Positions 26,196-40,003 of a DNA stretch of 64,000 bases are shown piece after piece. The notes below the pieces were generated by a model that had not been told where the DNA came from, did no database searches, and saw only the letters and a program-made list of their open reading frames with translations. The number at the start of each line of letters is the position of its first letter. The first letter of the stretch is position 1. The DNA comes from Quadrisphaera sp. INWT6 (GTDB taxonomy: Bacteria > Actinomycetota > Actinomycetes > Actinomycetales > Quadrisphaeraceae): assembly GCF_015390235.1 (NCBI RefSeq), contig NZ_VUOH01000006.1, positions 124,001 through 188,000 on the forward strand. The letters are read 5' to 3'. A program made the translations under genes and the position numbers.

Positions 26196-28385
26196 GTGAC
26201 CGTCACGCAGAACAGCACCCAGGCAACCGGCACCCCCGCGCTGGAGTGGGACGACGTCGACGCGCGCGCCGTCGACACCGTCCGCGCCCTCGCCGCCGAC
26301 GCCGTCCAGAAGGTCGGCAACGGCCACCCCGGCACCGCCATCTCCCTGGCGCCGCTGGCCTACGTGCTCTACCAGAAGCTCCTGCAGCACGACCCGGCCG
26401 ACACCACCTGGGACGGCCGCGACCGCTTCGTGCTGTCCGCCGGCCACTCGGCGCTGACGCAGTACATCCAGCTGTACCTGGGCGGCTTCGGCCTGGAGCT
26501 GGACGACCTCAAGGCGCTGCGCACCTGGGGCTCCAAGACCCCGGGCCACCCCGAGTACAAGCACACCAAGGGCGTCGAGGTCACCACCGGCCCCCTGGGC
26601 CAGGGCGTCGCCAACGCCGTGGGCATGGCCATGGCCGCCCGCCGCGAGCGGGGCCTGCTCGACCCGGACGCCGCCCCCGGCGAGTCGGTCTTCGACCACC
26701 AGGTCGTCGCGATCGCCTCCGACGGCGACCTGCAGGAGGGCGTCTCGGGCGAGGCCTCCTCCCTGGCGGGCACCCAGGAGCTCGGCAACCTCACGGTCAT
26801 CTACGACGCCAACTCGATCTCCATCGAGGACGTCACCGACGTCGCCTTCACCGAGGACGTCGCCGCGCGCTACGAGGCGTACGGCTGGCACGTCCAGACC
26901 GTGGACTGGACCCGCGGGGGTGACCACACCGACGGCGAGGGCTACCACGAGGACGTCCAGGCGCTGTGGGCCGCGCTCCAGGCCGCGAAGGCGGAGACCA
27001 CCCGCCCGAGCTTCATCCGGCTGCGCACGATCATCGCCTGGCCGGTGCCGAAGCTGCAGAACACCGGCAAGTCCCACGGCTCCGCGCTGGGCGAGGAGGC
27101 CATCAAGGGCCTCAAGGCCGCCACCGGGCTCGACCCGGAGAAGACCTTCGCCGTCGACGACGAGGTGCTCGAGCGCACCCGCGGCCTGGCCGCGCGCGCC
27201 GCCGAGGCCCGCAAGGACTGGGACGCGCGGTTCGCCGCGTGGCAGGAGGCCAACCCCGAGCGCGCCGCGCTCCTGGCCCGCCTGAAGACCCGCACCCTGC
27301 CCGAGGGCTGGACGGGCTCGCTGAAGTCCTTCCCCGCCGGCAAGGCCGTCTCCACCCGCAAGGCCTCAGGCGAGGTCCTGACCGGCCTGGCCGGGGTGCT
27401 GCCCGAGCTGTGGGGCGGCTCGGCCGACCTCGCGGAGTCGAACAACACCACGATGGAGGGCGAGCCCTCCTTCCTGCCGCCCTCGCGCCAGACCCGCTCC
27501 TGGTCCGGCGGCCCCTACGGGCGCACGCTGCACTTCGGCATCCGCGAGCACGCTATGGGCGCGGCGATCAACGGCATCGTGCTGCACGGCGGCACCCGTG
27601 CCTACGGCGGCACGTTCCTGCAGTTCAGCGACTACATGCGCGCCTCGGTGCGCCTGGCGGCGCTGATGGAGATCCCCTCGATCTTCGTGTGGACGCACGA
27701 CTCGGTCGGCCTGGGCGAGGACGGCCCGACCCACCAGCCGGTCGAGCACATCGCCGCGCTGCGCCTCATCCCGGGCCTGGCCGTGGTCCGCCCGGCCGAC
27801 GCCAACGAGACCGCCTACGCCTGGCGCGGTGCGCTGGAGCACACCGAGAGCCCGACGGGCCTGGTGCTGTCGCGCCAGAACCTGCCGGTCTACGACCGCG
27901 AGGCCTTCGGCAGCGCGGAGGGCACCCTCAAGGGCGGCTACGTGCTGGTGGACGCCGAGGGCGACCTCCAGGTCGTCCTCGTGGCGACCGGCTCCGAGGT
28001 CGAGGTCGCCGTGGCGGCCCGCGAGCAGCTGCAGGCCGCCGGCATCGGCACCCGCGTGGTGTCCATGCCGTGCCGCGAGTGGTTCGCCGAGCAGGACGAC
28101 GCCTACCGCGCCTCCGTGCTGCCGCCGTCGGTGAAGGCGCGCGTCTCGGTCGAGGCCGGTGTGGCCGCCGGGTGGCGCGACATCGTCGGCGACGCCGGGC
28201 GCACCGTGTCCCTGGAGCACTTCGGCGCCTCGGCCGACGGCGCCCGCCTGATGCAGGAGTTCGGCTTCACCGCCGAGAACGTCGTCGCCAAGGCCCACGA
28301 GTCGCTCGAGGCCGCGGCCGGTGGCGACAGCCCCGGCTCCGTCGCCGGCTCCTCGTCGCCCACGGGCGGCACCGGCGACCGCTGA
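26196..28385 (+). CDS. tkt: Transketolase
   Basis: Thiamine-diphosphate enzyme moving two-carbon units between sugar phosphates in the pentose phosphate pathway; cytosolic dimer. 729 residues: N-terminal TPP domain with GNGHPG and the GDGDLQEG...N motif, middle Pyr domain with the catalytic Glu in FGIREHAMG, and a C-terminal transketolase domain, followed by a Gly/Ser-rich tail of about 25 residues. GTG 26196 is preceded by GGAAGGA. The frame is open back to 26064 but that Pro/Arg-rich part does not look like transketolase. First gene of the tkt-tal-zwf-opcA-pgl group. Confidence 0.95.
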   Translation: MTVTQNSTQATGTPALEWDDVDARAVDTVRALAADAVQKVGNGHPGTAISLAPLAYVLYQKLLQHDPADTTWDGRDRFVLSAGHSALTQYIQLYLGGFGLELDDLKALRTWGSKTPGHPEYKHTKGVEVTTGPLGQGVANAVGMAMAARRERGLLDPDAAPGESVFDHQVVAIASDGDLQEGVSGEASSLAGTQELGNLTVIYDANSISIEDVTDVAFTEDVAARYEAYGWHVQTVDWTRGGDHTDGEGYHEDVQALWAALQAAKAETTRPSFIRLRTIIAWPVPKLQNTGKSHGSALGEEAIKGLKAATGLDPEKTFAVDDEVLERTRGLAARAAEARKDWDARFAAWQEANPERAALLARLKTRTLPEGWTGSLKSFPAGKAVSTRKASGEVLTGLAGVLPELWGGSADLAESNNTTMEGEPSFLPPSRQTRSWSGGPYGRTLHFGIREHAMGAAINGIVLHGGTRAYGGTFLQFSDYMRASVRLAALMEIPSIFVWTHDSVGLGEDGPTHQPVEHIAALRLIPGLAVVRPADANETAYAWRGALEHTESPTGLVLSRQNLPVYDREAFGSAEGTLKGGYVLVDAEGDLQVVLVATGSEVEVAVAAREQLQAAGIGTRVVSMPCREWFAEQDDAYRASVLPPSVKARVSVEAGVAAGWRDIVGDAGRTVSLEHFGASADGARLMQEFGFTAENVVAKAHESLEAAAGGDSPGSVAGSSSPTGGTGDR

Positions 28386-28390
28386 CCCAC

Positions 28391-28426
28391 CGGGCCCCCG
28401 GACCGCCACCGCGGTCCGGGGGCCCG
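28391..28426 (+). terminator. Hairpin between tkt and tal
   Basis: Perfect 16-bp stem (28391-28406 with 28411-28426) and CACC loop, 5 bp after the tkt stop. Could end or attenuate transcription into tal. Confidence 0.65.
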
Positions 28427-28503
28427 CCTGCTCCACCCCGCGGACACCCGCGACAGCCAGCACCACCCCCGCGACATCCCGGTTCTGACCCCTGGAGGAC
28501 CCC

Positions 28504-29673
28504 GTGACGACGCAGAGCACCAACCCCGAGCCCCAGACCAACCAGCCCCTCGCCGAGCTCTCGCGCGCCGGCGTCGCCGTGTGGCTCGACGACCTCTCCC
28601 GCGAGCTCGTCCAGTCCGGCTCCCTCGCCGGCCTCGTGCGCGACCGCAGCGTCGTCGGCGTCACCAGCAACCCGACGATCTTCGCCTCGGCCCTGTCCAA
28701 GGGCGACCGGTACTCCGACCAGGTCGCCGCCCTGGCCGCCGACGGCGCCGACGTCGACAGGACCGTCTTCGAGGTCACCACCCAGGACGTGCGCGAGGCC
28801 TGCGACGTGCTGCGCCCGGTCTACGACGACACCCGCGGCCAGGACGGCCGCGTCTCCCTCGAGGTCGACCCGCGCCTGGCCCGCGACACCGCGAAGACGG
28901 AGGCCTCCGCCCGCCAGCTGTGGGCGGCCGTCGACCGCCCCAACCTGCTCATCAAGATCCCGGCCACGGTCGAGGGCCTTCCCGCGATCAGCACCGCGAT
29001 CTCCGAGGGCATCAGCGTCAACGTGACCCTGATCTTCAGCCTCGACCGGTACCGCGCGGTGATGAACGCCTTCCTCACCGGCCTGGAGCAGGCCCGCGAG
29101 AAGGGCCTGGACCTGTCCGGCATCCACTCCGTGGCCAGCTTCTTCGTCTCGCGCGTGGACACCAACGTCAACGCCAAGCTCGACGCCCTCGACGGCGCGG
29201 ACGCGGACGAGGTGGCTGGGCTGCGCTCCAAGGCGGGCCTGGCCAACGCGCGCCTGGCGTTCCAGGCCTACGAGGAGGTCTTCTCCTCCCCGCGCTGGAA
29301 GGTGCTGGCCGAGGCCGGCGCCAACGCCCAGCGCCCGCTGTGGGCCTCCACCGGCGTCAAGGACAAGGACCTGCCCGACACGCTCTACGTGGCCGGGCTC
29401 GTCACCGACGGCACCGTCAACACGATGCCGGGCGCGACGCTGGAGGCCTTCGCCGACCACGGCGAGGTCACCGGCGACACCGTCCGGGGCACCTACGAGG
29501 AGTCCTCGGAGCTGTTCGACCACCTGGAGCGCCTCGGCGTCTCCTACGAGCAGGTCGTGGAGGAGCTGGAGGCCGAGGGCCTGCAGAAGTTCGACGCCTC
29601 CTGGGCCGAGCTGGGCCAGACCGTGCAGGGCGAGCTCGACCGCGCCTCGTCCGGCGCCCGCTCCGACGCGTGA
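28504..29673 (+). CDS. tal: Transaldolase
   Basis: Transfers the dihydroxyacetone unit between sugar phosphates in the pentose phosphate pathway. 389 residues; the Schiff-base Lys lies in [16 protein letters not shown] (about residues 148-163), and SNPTIF and [10 protein letters not shown] are typical of the long actinobacterial form. GGAGGA lies 7 nt before the GTG. Between tkt and zwf, 55 bp before zwf. Confidence 0.95.
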   Translation: MTTQSTNPEPQTNQPLAELSRAGVAVWLDDLSRELVQSGSLAGLVRDRSVVGVTSNPTIFASALSKGDRYSDQVAALAADGADVDRTVFEVTTQDVREACDVLRPVYDDTRGQDGRVSLEVDPRLARDTAKTEASARQLWAAVDRPNLLIKIPATVEGLPAISTAISEGISVNVTLIFSLDRYRAVMNAFLTGLEQAREKGLDLSGIHSVASFFVSRVDTNVNAKLDALDGADADEVAGLRSKAGLANARLAFQAYEEVFSSPRWKVLAEAGANAQRPLWASTGVKDKDLPDTLYVAGLVTDGTVNTMPGATLEAFADHGEVTGDTVRGTYEESSELFDHLERLGVSYEQVVEELEAEGLQKFDASWAELGQTVQGELDRASSGARSDA

Positions 29674-29728
29674 CGGCTCTCCCGCTGCTCGCCGCGGCTC
29701 ACCGGACGGCCGCTCCGGTGGTGCGCTG

Positions 29729-31282
<1,554 letters not shown>

Positions 31283-31292
31283 GGACCGCGCT

Positions 31293-32396
31293 GTGATCGT
31301 CGACATGCCCCGCACGTCGACGGCCGCCATCGCCAAGAAGCTCGTCGACCTGCGCGACTCCGGCGGTGCGGTGGCCCTCGGCAGGGTGCTGACCCTGGTC
31401 GTCCCCACCGACGACGAGCACGCCGAGCTCGCCATCGAGGCGGCCAACGACGCGAGCCGCGAGCACCCCTGCCGCATCGTGGTGCTCGCCAACGCCGACG
31501 AGCGCGGCACCTCGCGCCTCGACGGCCAGATCCGGGTCGGCGGCGACGCCGGCGCCAGCGAGGTCATCGTGCTGCGCAGCTACGGGCCCCTGACGGCCCA
31601 CGGCGCCGCCATGGTGATCCCGCTGCTGCTGCCTGACGCCCCCGTGGTGGCGTGGTGGCCCGGTGAGGCCCCCGAGGACCCCGCCAGCGACCCCATCGGG
31701 GCCATGGCGCAGCGCCGCATCACCGACGCCGCGGCCTGCGGCGACCCGGTGGACGTGCTGCACCGCCTCGCCCGCCACCACGTGCCGGGCGACACCGACT
31801 TCGCCTGGTCGCGCCTGACGCTGTGGCGCGGCTACCTGGCGGCGGCGCTCGACACCCACGGCGACGGCGGGGCCCCTGCCGCGCCGGTGACCTCCGCCGT
31901 CGTGACCGGCGCCAGCGACAGCCCCAGCACCGAGCTGCTGGCGGCCTGGCTGGCCGGTGCGCTCGGCTGCCCCGTCACCCGCGTCGGAGGTCCCGCGGGC
32001 GGTGGCATCGTGGGGGTGCGCCTGGAGCGGGAGGACGGCGCCGTCGAGCTCGTCCGCCCCGACGGTCGGGTGGCGACGCTCTCGCAGCCGGGGCAGCCCG
32101 ACCGCCGCCTCGCGCTGCCGCGGCGCTCCGACCGAGACTGCCTGGCCGAGGAGCTGCGCCGCCTCGACCCGGACGACGTCTACGGCGAGGTGCTCACCGA
32201 GGGCCTCGCCGCGCTGGACGCCGAGACCGACAGGATCACGCTGGCCCAGGCCCGGGTCTCCGGGCAGGTCGGCGACCTCGCCGAGCAGCAGCGCCACGGG
32301 GCGCGGCTCGACGCCGAGGCCTCCGCCGGCGCCGCGCGCATCGCGGCCACCGAGCCGCCCGACGAGAAGCCGACCACGGGAGAGGACGCGTCATGA
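31293..32396 (+). CDS. opcA: Glucose-6-phosphate dehydrogenase assembly/activator protein OpcA
   Basis: 367-residue OpcA protein, needed for full G6PDH activity in actinomycetes and cyanobacteria. Starts 10 bp after zwf; its stop overlaps the pgl ATG as ATGA. The family N-terminus (MPRTSTAAIAKKLVDLRD) and the AWWPGEAP segment are clear. The charged Glu/Asp-rich C-terminus follows the last conserved part. Confidence 0.94.
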   Translation: MIVDMPRTSTAAIAKKLVDLRDSGGAVALGRVLTLVVPTDDEHAELAIEAANDASREHPCRIVVLANADERGTSRLDGQIRVGGDAGASEVIVLRSYGPLTAHGAAMVIPLLLPDAPVVAWWPGEAPEDPASDPIGAMAQRRITDAAACGDPVDVLHRLARHHVPGDTDFAWSRLTLWRGYLAAALDTHGDGGAPAAPVTSAVVTGASDSPSTELLAAWLAGALGCPVTRVGGPAGGGIVGVRLEREDGAVELVRPDGRVATLSQPGQPDRRLALPRRSDRDCLAEELRRLDPDDVYGEVLTEGLAALDAETDRITLAQARVSGQVGDLAEQQRHGARLDAEASAGAARIAATEPPDEKPTTGEDAS

Positions 32397-33169
32397 GCCC
32401 CAGCGCCGCAGCAGAGGTGGTCGTCCACCCCGACGCCGACAGCCTGGCGGCGGCCGTCGCCGCCCGGCTGCTCGTGCGCCTCGTGGACGCGCAGGTGGCC
32501 CGCGGCCGCGCGAGCGCCGTCCTCACCGGCGGCACCGTCGGCACGCAGGTGCTGCGGGAGGTCGCCGCCTCCCCCGCGGCCCGGGCCGTCGACTGGACCC
32601 GGGTGTCGCTGTGGTGGGGCGACGAGCGCTTCGTGCCCGCCGACGACCCCGACCGCAACGCGGGACAGGCGAAGGAGGCCGTGCTCGACGCGCTGGCCGC
32701 CCTCGGCATGCCGGCCTCGGGTGTGCACGCCATGCCCGCCAGCGACGGGGCCGACGGCGACGACCCCGACGCCGCCGCGCGGCGCTACGCGGCGGAGCTC
32801 GCCGAGGCGGCGCGCGAGGAGGGGGTCACCGGTCCCCTGCCGGTCTTCGACGTGCTCATGCTCGGCGCGGGTCCCGACGGGCACGTGGCGAGCCTCTTCC
32901 CCGGCCACCCGTCCCTCGAGGCCGGGGACGTCGACGGGGTCGAGGTCATCCCCGTGCGCGACGCCCCGAAGCCCCCGCCGACCCGGCTGTCGCTGACGCT
33001 GCCGGCCATCACCTCCGCCGAGGAGGTCTGGCTGGTCGTCGCCGGCGAGGAGAAGGCCCCGGCCGTGGCCGAGGCGCTCGCCGGCCCGGGCCGCCTGCCC
33101 GCGAGCCGCGCCCACGGCGCGTCGCGGACCCTCTGGCTCGTCGACCGAGCGGCCGCGAGCCGGCTGTGA
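32393..33169 (+). CDS. pgl: 6-phosphogluconolactonase
   Basis: Hydrolyses the lactone formed by Zwf. 258 residues of the DevB/Pgl family: SAVLTGGTVG (about 40-49), WWGDERFVP (about 76-84) and MLGAGPDGHVASLFPGH (about 158-174, with the catalytic His region). Its ATG overlaps the opcA stop. No gnd (6-phosphogluconate dehydrogenase) follows; pgi comes next with its own promoter. Confidence 0.95.
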   Translation: MSPSAAAEVVVHPDADSLAAAVAARLLVRLVDAQVARGRASAVLTGGTVGTQVLREVAASPAARAVDWTRVSLWWGDERFVPADDPDRNAGQAKEAVLDALAALGMPASGVHAMPASDGADGDDPDAAARRYAAELAEAAREEGVTGPLPVFDVLMLGAGPDGHVASLFPGHPSLEAGDVDGVEVIPVRDAPKPPPTRLSLTLPAITSAEEVWLVVAGEEKAPAVAEALAGPGRLPASRAHGASRTLWLVDRAAASRL

Positions 33170-33197
33170 CGCCGGGCCGGCGGCGCGCCGGCGGCAG

Positions 33198-33241
33198 GCT
33201 GCCGGTGGCCCGGTGGTGGGCTGCCGGCTGCCCGGTGGTGG
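33198..33241 (+). repeat. Two 22-bp direct repeats upstream of pgi
   Basis: Adjacent copies (33198-33219 and 33220-33241) starting GCTGCCGG and ending CCCGGTGGTGG, differing at two bases. They lie about 40 bp before the pgi -10 box. The 22-bp period is two helical turns; function unknown. Confidence 0.6.
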
Positions 33242-33279
33242 GCCTGGAGCCTGGGTGCGACGGCGGCCCCCGTCTGCCC

Positions 33280-33285
33280 TAGCGT
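33280..33285 (+). promoter_or_regulatory. Leaderless-type -10 box of pgi
   Basis: TAGCGT with exactly 6 nt to the GTG at 33292. Confidence 0.5.
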
Positions 33286-33291
33286 CTCCTC

Positions 33292-34977
<1,686 letters not shown>

Positions 34978-34988
34978 GCGCCGGGTCC

Positions 34989-35055
34989 GTCTGACCCGCA
35001 CGAGAAGACCCCCGGGACGGTCACCGTCCCGGGGGTCTTCTCGTGCGGGTCAGAC
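34989..35055. terminator. Perfect 33-bp inverted repeat between pgi and rbpA
   Basis: 34989-35021 is the exact reverse complement of 35023-35055, with one base between. It starts 11 bp after the pgi stop and its right arm covers the rbpA stop and two bases before it. Works as a terminator in either direction; the length is unusual. Confidence 0.85.
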
Positions 35056-35397
35056 GCCGCGCTTGGCGCGGTGCTTCGCGAGGGCCGCCTCGAGGATGGC
35101 CTCGCCGTCGCTGGGGCTGCGACGCTCCTTCACGTAGGCGAGGTGCGTCTTGTACGGCTCGGTCTTGGGCGCCTGCGGCGGGTTCGCCTGGTCCTGACCG
35201 GCGGGGAGGCCGCAGCGCGGGCAGTCCCACGTCTCCGGCACCTCCGAGGCGGGGTCGAAGGCGAAGCTGGGCTGCGTCTCGTGCTTGTTGGCGCACCAGT
35301 AGGAGACGCGGCGCCGCGGGGCGGTGTCACCGCGCTCCGCCTCGCCCATGGGCCCGGCGCCGACGCGGCTGCCCCGGATGGCGTTGCCACCTGCCAC
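35050..35397 (-). CDS. rbpA: RNA polymerase-binding protein RbpA
   Basis: Actinobacterial transcription factor that binds RNA polymerase and the principal sigma factor to stabilise open complexes. 115 residues: N-terminal tail with the basic linker (GAGPMGEAERG), a core domain with CANKHE and CPRCG Cys pairs, and the C-terminal sigma-interaction helix (KTHLAYVKERRS and beyond). GAGAGGA precedes the GTG. Its stop lies inside the 33-bp inverted repeat. Next to secG. Confidence 0.94.
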   Translation of the reverse strand: MAGGNAIRGSRVGAGPMGEAERGDTAPRRRVSYWCANKHETQPSFAFDPASEVPETWDCPRCGLPAGQDQANPPQAPKTEPYKTHLAYVKERRSPSDGEAILEAALAKHRAKRGV

Positions 35398-35424
35398 AGG
35401 AGGGTCCTCTCTTCTCGGGACGGC

Positions 35425-35679
35425 TCAGGAGCCGCTGGGGTCGAAGCGCTCGACGAGGCCGAGGGCCACCACCACGGCGGCCCACAGCACGGCGTTGGCC
35501 ACCGTGATGCGGTTCAGGTTCCGCTCGGCGACACCCGAGCTGCCGACGCTCGCCGACATCCCGCCGCCGAACATGTCGGACAGACCGCCGCCCTTGCCCT
35601 TGTGCAGGAGGATCAGCAGCGTCAGGAAGAGGCTCGTCAGCGCCAGGAGCACCTGGAGCATGATGCGCAGCGCGGTCAC
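35425..35679 (-). CDS. secG: Preprotein translocase subunit SecG
   Basis: 84-residue membrane subunit of the SecYEG channel: two hydrophobic helices (about 5-26 and 58-76) joined by the conserved cytoplasmic loop KGKGGGLSDMFGGG. The GTG at 35679 follows a TACCCT box by 8 nt. Located between rbpA and tpiA, as in related genomes where secG follows the gap-pgk-tpi block. Confidence 0.95.
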   Translation of the reverse strand: MTALRIMLQVLLALTSLFLTLLILLHKGKGGGLSDMFGGGMSASVGSSGVAERNLNRITVANAVLWAAVVVALGLVERFDPSGS

Positions 35680-35687
35680 AGCCGACC

Positions 35688-35693
35688 AGGGTA
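35688..35693 (-). promoter_or_regulatory. -10 box of secG
   Basis: TACCCT, 8 nt before the GTG at 35679; nearly leaderless. Confidence 0.4.
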
Positions 35694-35721
35694 CGGGAGC
35701 CGGGAGCCGTTCAGGACCACG

Positions 35722-36513
35722 TCACGCGGACGGCGTGCTGGCGCCGCCGGTGACGATGCCGGCGAACTCGCCCGCGTCGAGGCTCGCGCCGCCCACGAGG
35801 GCGCCGTCGACGTCCGCGCCGGCCATGATCGCCGCGACGTTCGCGGACTTGACCGAGCCGCCGTAGAGCACGCGGACGGCGTCGGCCACCTCGGCGCCGT
35901 GCTGCTCGGCCAGGCGGACGCGCAGCGCGCCGCAGACCTCCTGCGCGTCCTCGGGGGTGGCGACCTTGCCGGTGCCGATGGCCCAGACGGGCTCGTAGGC
36001 CACGACGACCTTGGGCAGGTCCTCGGCGGAGATGCCGGCGAGGGAGCCGTCGAGCTGGGAGACGCAGTCCGCGACGTGCTCGCCGGCCTCGCGGACGTCC
36101 AGCTGCTCGCCGAGGCAGACGATCGGGGTCATGCCGTGCTCGAGGACCTTGGCGGCCTTGGCGGCGACCAGCGCGTCGTCCTCGCCGTGGAACTGGCGGC
36201 GCTCGCTGTGGCCGACGACGACGTACTGCACGCCGAGGCGGGCGAGCATGCTGGCGGCGACCTCACCGGTGCGCGCGCCGGGCTCGTGGGCGGAGACGTC
36301 CTGGGCGCCCAGGCCGAGCTCGAGCTTGTCGCCCTCGATGAGGGTCTGCACCGAGCGGAGGTCGGTGAACGGGGGGATGACGACGGCCTCGGCGGTGGCG
36401 CTGTCGTGCTTGGCGTCGCGGAGGGTCCACGCGAGGCGCTGCACGAGGGCGGTGGCCTGCACGTGGTCGACGTTCATCTTCCAGTTGCCGGCCATGAGCG
36501 GGGTGCGGGCCAC
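35722..36513 (-). CDS. tpiA: Triosephosphate isomerase
   Basis: Interconverts dihydroxyacetone phosphate and glyceraldehyde-3-phosphate. 263 residues; GNWKMN near the start (catalytic Asn/Lys), catalytic His in VGHSERRQ and Glu in [11 protein letters not shown], phosphate loop [17 protein letters not shown] precedes the GTG 36513. Third gene of gap-pgk-tpi; a hairpin separates it from pgk. Confidence 0.97.
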   Translation of the reverse strand: MARTPLMAGNWKMNVDHVQATALVQRLAWTLRDAKHDSATAEAVVIPPFTDLRSVQTLIEGDKLELGLGAQDVSAHEPGARTGEVAASMLARLGVQYVVVGHSERRQFHGEDDALVAAKAAKVLEHGMTPIVCLGEQLDVREAGEHVADCVSQLDGSLAGISAEDLPKVVVAYEPVWAIGTGKVATPEDAQEVCGALRVRLAEQHGAEVADAVRVLYGGSVKSANVAAIMAGADVDGALVGGASLDAGEFAGIVTGGASTPSA

Positions 36514-36567
36514 GGGGGTCCTCCTGAGGTGGGGTCTGCGTCGGGTCGTGCGTCGGGTGGTGCGCGC

Positions 36568-36603
36568 CGAGCTCCCCGGCCGCGGGTGCGGCCGGGGAGC
36601 TCG
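36568..36603 (-). terminator. Hairpin between pgk and tpiA
   Basis: Perfect 16-bp stem (36568-36583 with 36588-36603) and GGGT loop, in the 118-bp pgk-tpiA gap. May give partial termination or protect the upstream mRNA. Confidence 0.65.
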
Positions 36604-36631
36604 AGCGCGGGTGGTGCGGGGCGTGCTGGTG

Positions 36632-37858
36632 TCAGGCGAGGACGGAGAGCCCCGGGAGGGTCTTGCCCTCGAGGTACTCCAGGCTCGCGCCGCCACCGGT
36701 GGAGATGTGGCCGAAGTCGCTGTCGGCGAAGCCGAGCGAGCGCACCGCGGCGGCGGAGTCGCCACCACCGACCACGGTGAGGCCGCCGGCGCGGGTGACC
36801 TCGGCCAGGGCCTTCGCGAGCGCGCGGGTGCCCTCCGCGTACGGGGCCATCTCGAACGCGCCCATCGGGCCGTTCCAGAACACCGTGCGGGTGTCGGCGA
36901 GCTTCTCCGCGAAGAGCTCCGCGCTCTCCGGGCCGATGTCGAGGCCCATGCGGTCGGCCGGGATGGCGTCGGCCGCGACGACCTCGTGCTCGGCGTCGGC
37001 GGAGAACGCCGTCGCCGCGACGACGTCGACCGGGAGGACGACCTCCACGCCGCGCTCGGCGGCGGTGGCGAGGTAGCCCTTGACGGTCTCGACCTGGTCG
37101 GCCTCGAGCAGGCTCTTGCCGACCTCGTGGCCCTGGGCAGCGAGGAAGGTGAAGACCATGCCGCCGCCGACGAGGAGCCGGTCGGCGGTGCCGAGGAGGT
37201 TCTCGATGACGGCGAGCTTGTCGGAGACCTTGGCCCCGCCCAGCACCACGGCGTAGGGCCGGGCCGGGTCGGTGGTCAGGCGCTGCAGCACGGAGGTCTC
37301 GGCCTCGACAAGGCCGCCGCCGGCGTGCGGCAGCAGCTGGGCGACGTCGTAGACGCTCGCCTGCTTGCGGTGCACCACGCCGAAGCCGTCGGAGACGAAC
37401 AGGCCCCGCTCGGGGCCCCCGACCAGCGCCGCGAGCTCGCGGGCGAAGGCGGCGCGCTCGGCGTCGTCCTTGCTCGTCTCGCCGGCGTTGAAGCGGAGGT
37501 TCTCGACGACGAGGAGCTCGCCGTCGCCCAGCGCGTCAGCGGCCTCCTGCGCGGAGCCGCCCACGGTGGTGTCCGCCGAGCGGACGGTGGTGGAGGGAAG
37601 GAGCTCGCGCACCCGCTCCACCACGGGGGCCAGGGAGTACTTCGCCTCCGGGGCGCCCTTGGGGCGCCCCAGGTGCGCCACGACGACGACGCGGGCGCCG
37701 GCGTCGAGGAGGCGCTGCCAGGTGGGCAGGGAGGCCCGGACGCGGCCGTCGTCGGTGATCTGGCCGTCGCTGAGCGGGACGTTCAGGTCCGAGCGCACGA
37801 GCACCCGGCGGCCGCGCAGGTCACCCTGCGCGGCCACCAGGGCGTCGATCGTCTGCAA
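36632..37858 (-). CDS. pgk: Phosphoglycerate kinase
   Basis: ATP-forming step of lower glycolysis. 408 residues with [11 protein letters not shown] (about 19-29), [16 protein letters not shown] and the C-terminal [10 protein letters not shown] nucleotide loop. The start appears to be a rare TTG at 37858 (MQTIDAL), since family members start at this point and no ATG or GTG is nearby; it lies 7 bp after the gap stop. Confidence 0.96.
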   Translation of the reverse strand: MQTIDALVAAQGDLRGRRVLVRSDLNVPLSDGQITDDGRVRASLPTWQRLLDAGARVVVVAHLGRPKGAPEAKYSLAPVVERVRELLPSTTVRSADTTVGGSAQEAADALGDGELLVVENLRFNAGETSKDDAERAAFARELAALVGGPERGLFVSDGFGVVHRKQASVYDVAQLLPHAGGGLVEAETSVLQRLTTDPARPYAVVLGGAKVSDKLAVIENLLGTADRLLVGGGMVFTFLAAQGHEVGKSLLEADQVETVKGYLATAAERGVEVVLPVDVVAATAFSADAEHEVVAADAIPADRMGLDIGPESAELFAEKLADTRTVFWNGPMGAFEMAPYAEGTRALAKALAEVTRAGGLTVVGGGDSAAAVRSLGFADSDFGHISTGGGASLEYLEGKTLPGLSVLA

Positions 37859-37865
37859 GGGAGTC

Positions 37866-38933
<1,068 letters not shown>

Positions 38934-39914
38934 TCAGGCGTCGAGCATGTCCGGGGTGAGGTTGGCCTCGGTGCCCGGGACGCCCAGCTCCTGGGCGCGG
39001 CGGTCGGCCATGGCGAGCAGCCGCCGGATGCGGCCGGCCACGGCGTCCTTGCTCATCGGCGGGTCGGCCAGGGCGCCGAGCTCCTCCAGGGAGGCCTGCT
39101 TGTGCGCGAGGCGCAGGGCCCCGGCGACCCGCAGGTGCTCGGGCATCTCCTCGCCGAGGATCTCCATGGCGCGCTCCACGCGGGAGCCGGCGGCCACGGC
39201 CGCCCGGGCCGAGCGGCGCAGGTTGGCGTCGTCGAAGTTGGCCAGGCGGTTGGCCGTGGCGCGCACCTCGCGGCGCATCCGGCGCTCCTCCCAGACCAGC
39301 TTGGCGCCGTGGGCGCCGAGGCGGGTGAGCAGGTCGCCGATGGCCTCGCCGTCGCGGATGACCACCCGGTCGGTGCCGCGCACGTCGCGGGCCTTGGCCT
39401 GCAGGTCGAGGCGGCGGGCGGCGCCCACGAGCGCCAGCGCCGCCTCCGGGCCGGGACACGTGATCTCCAGGGCCGAGGAGCGGCCGGGCTCCGTCAGGGA
39501 CCCGTGGGCCAGGAACGCCCCGCGCCAGGCGGCCTCGGCGTCGCACGCGGCGCCCGCCACCACCTGGGGCGGCAGTCCCCGGACGGGGCGCCCGCGCTGG
39601 TCGAGCAGGCCCGTCTGGTGGGCCAGCGACTCGGCGTTGTGCACGACGCGGACGACGTAGCGCGAGCCCCTGCGGAGCCCCCCACCTGCGACGACGAGCA
39701 CCTCGCTGGCCGCGCGGTAGACGTCGCCGAGGTCGCGGCGCAGGCGCCGGGCGGCCGCGCCGGTGTCGAGCTCGGCCTCCACGACGACGCGTCCGCCGAT
39801 GATGTGCAGACCGCCCGAGAAGCGCAGCAGCGCGGACACCTCCGCCTTGCGGCAGCAGGACCGCTGGACCGGGAGACGGCTGAGCTCGTCCTTCACCTGC
39901 GCGGTCAGTGCCAT
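38934..39914 (-). CDS. whiA: Sporulation/division regulator WhiA
   Basis: DNA-binding protein conserved in Gram-positives; controls sporulation septation in streptomycetes and division elsewhere. 326 residues: N-terminal LAGLIDADG-like domain ([16 protein letters not shown], then [17 protein letters not shown]) and a C-terminal helix-turn-helix (about 270-315). The ATG at 39914 has a CACGAT box 6 nt upstream, so it may be read both from the uvrC operon and its own promoter. It follows yvcK by 89 bp. Confidence 0.95.
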   Translation of the reverse strand: MALTAQVKDELSRLPVQRSCCRKAEVSALLRFSGGLHIIGGRVVVEAELDTGAAARRLRRDLGDVYRAASEVLVVAGGGLRRGSRYVVRVVHNAESLAHQTGLLDQRGRPVRGLPPQVVAGAACDAEAAWRGAFLAHGSLTEPGRSSALEITCPGPEAALALVGAARRLDLQAKARDVRGTDRVVIRDGEAIGDLLTRLGAHGAKLVWEERRMRREVRATANRLANFDDANLRRSARAAVAAGSRVERAMEILGEEMPEHLRVAGALRLAHKQASLEELGALADPPMSKDAVAGRIRRLLAMADRRAQELGVPGTEANLTPDMLDA

Positions 39915-39920
39915 GCCGCC

Positions 39921-39926
39921 ATCGTG
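39921..39926 (-). promoter_or_regulatory. Leaderless-type -10 box of whiA
   Basis: CACGAT with exactly 6 nt to the ATG at 39914. Confidence 0.4.
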
Positions 39927-40003
39927 CCACCGCGACACGCCCGGGGGGACGACTCGCCGAATTCCACCGGTGTGACTATGCCGGGGTGACTAGCCCGGCG
40001 GGC

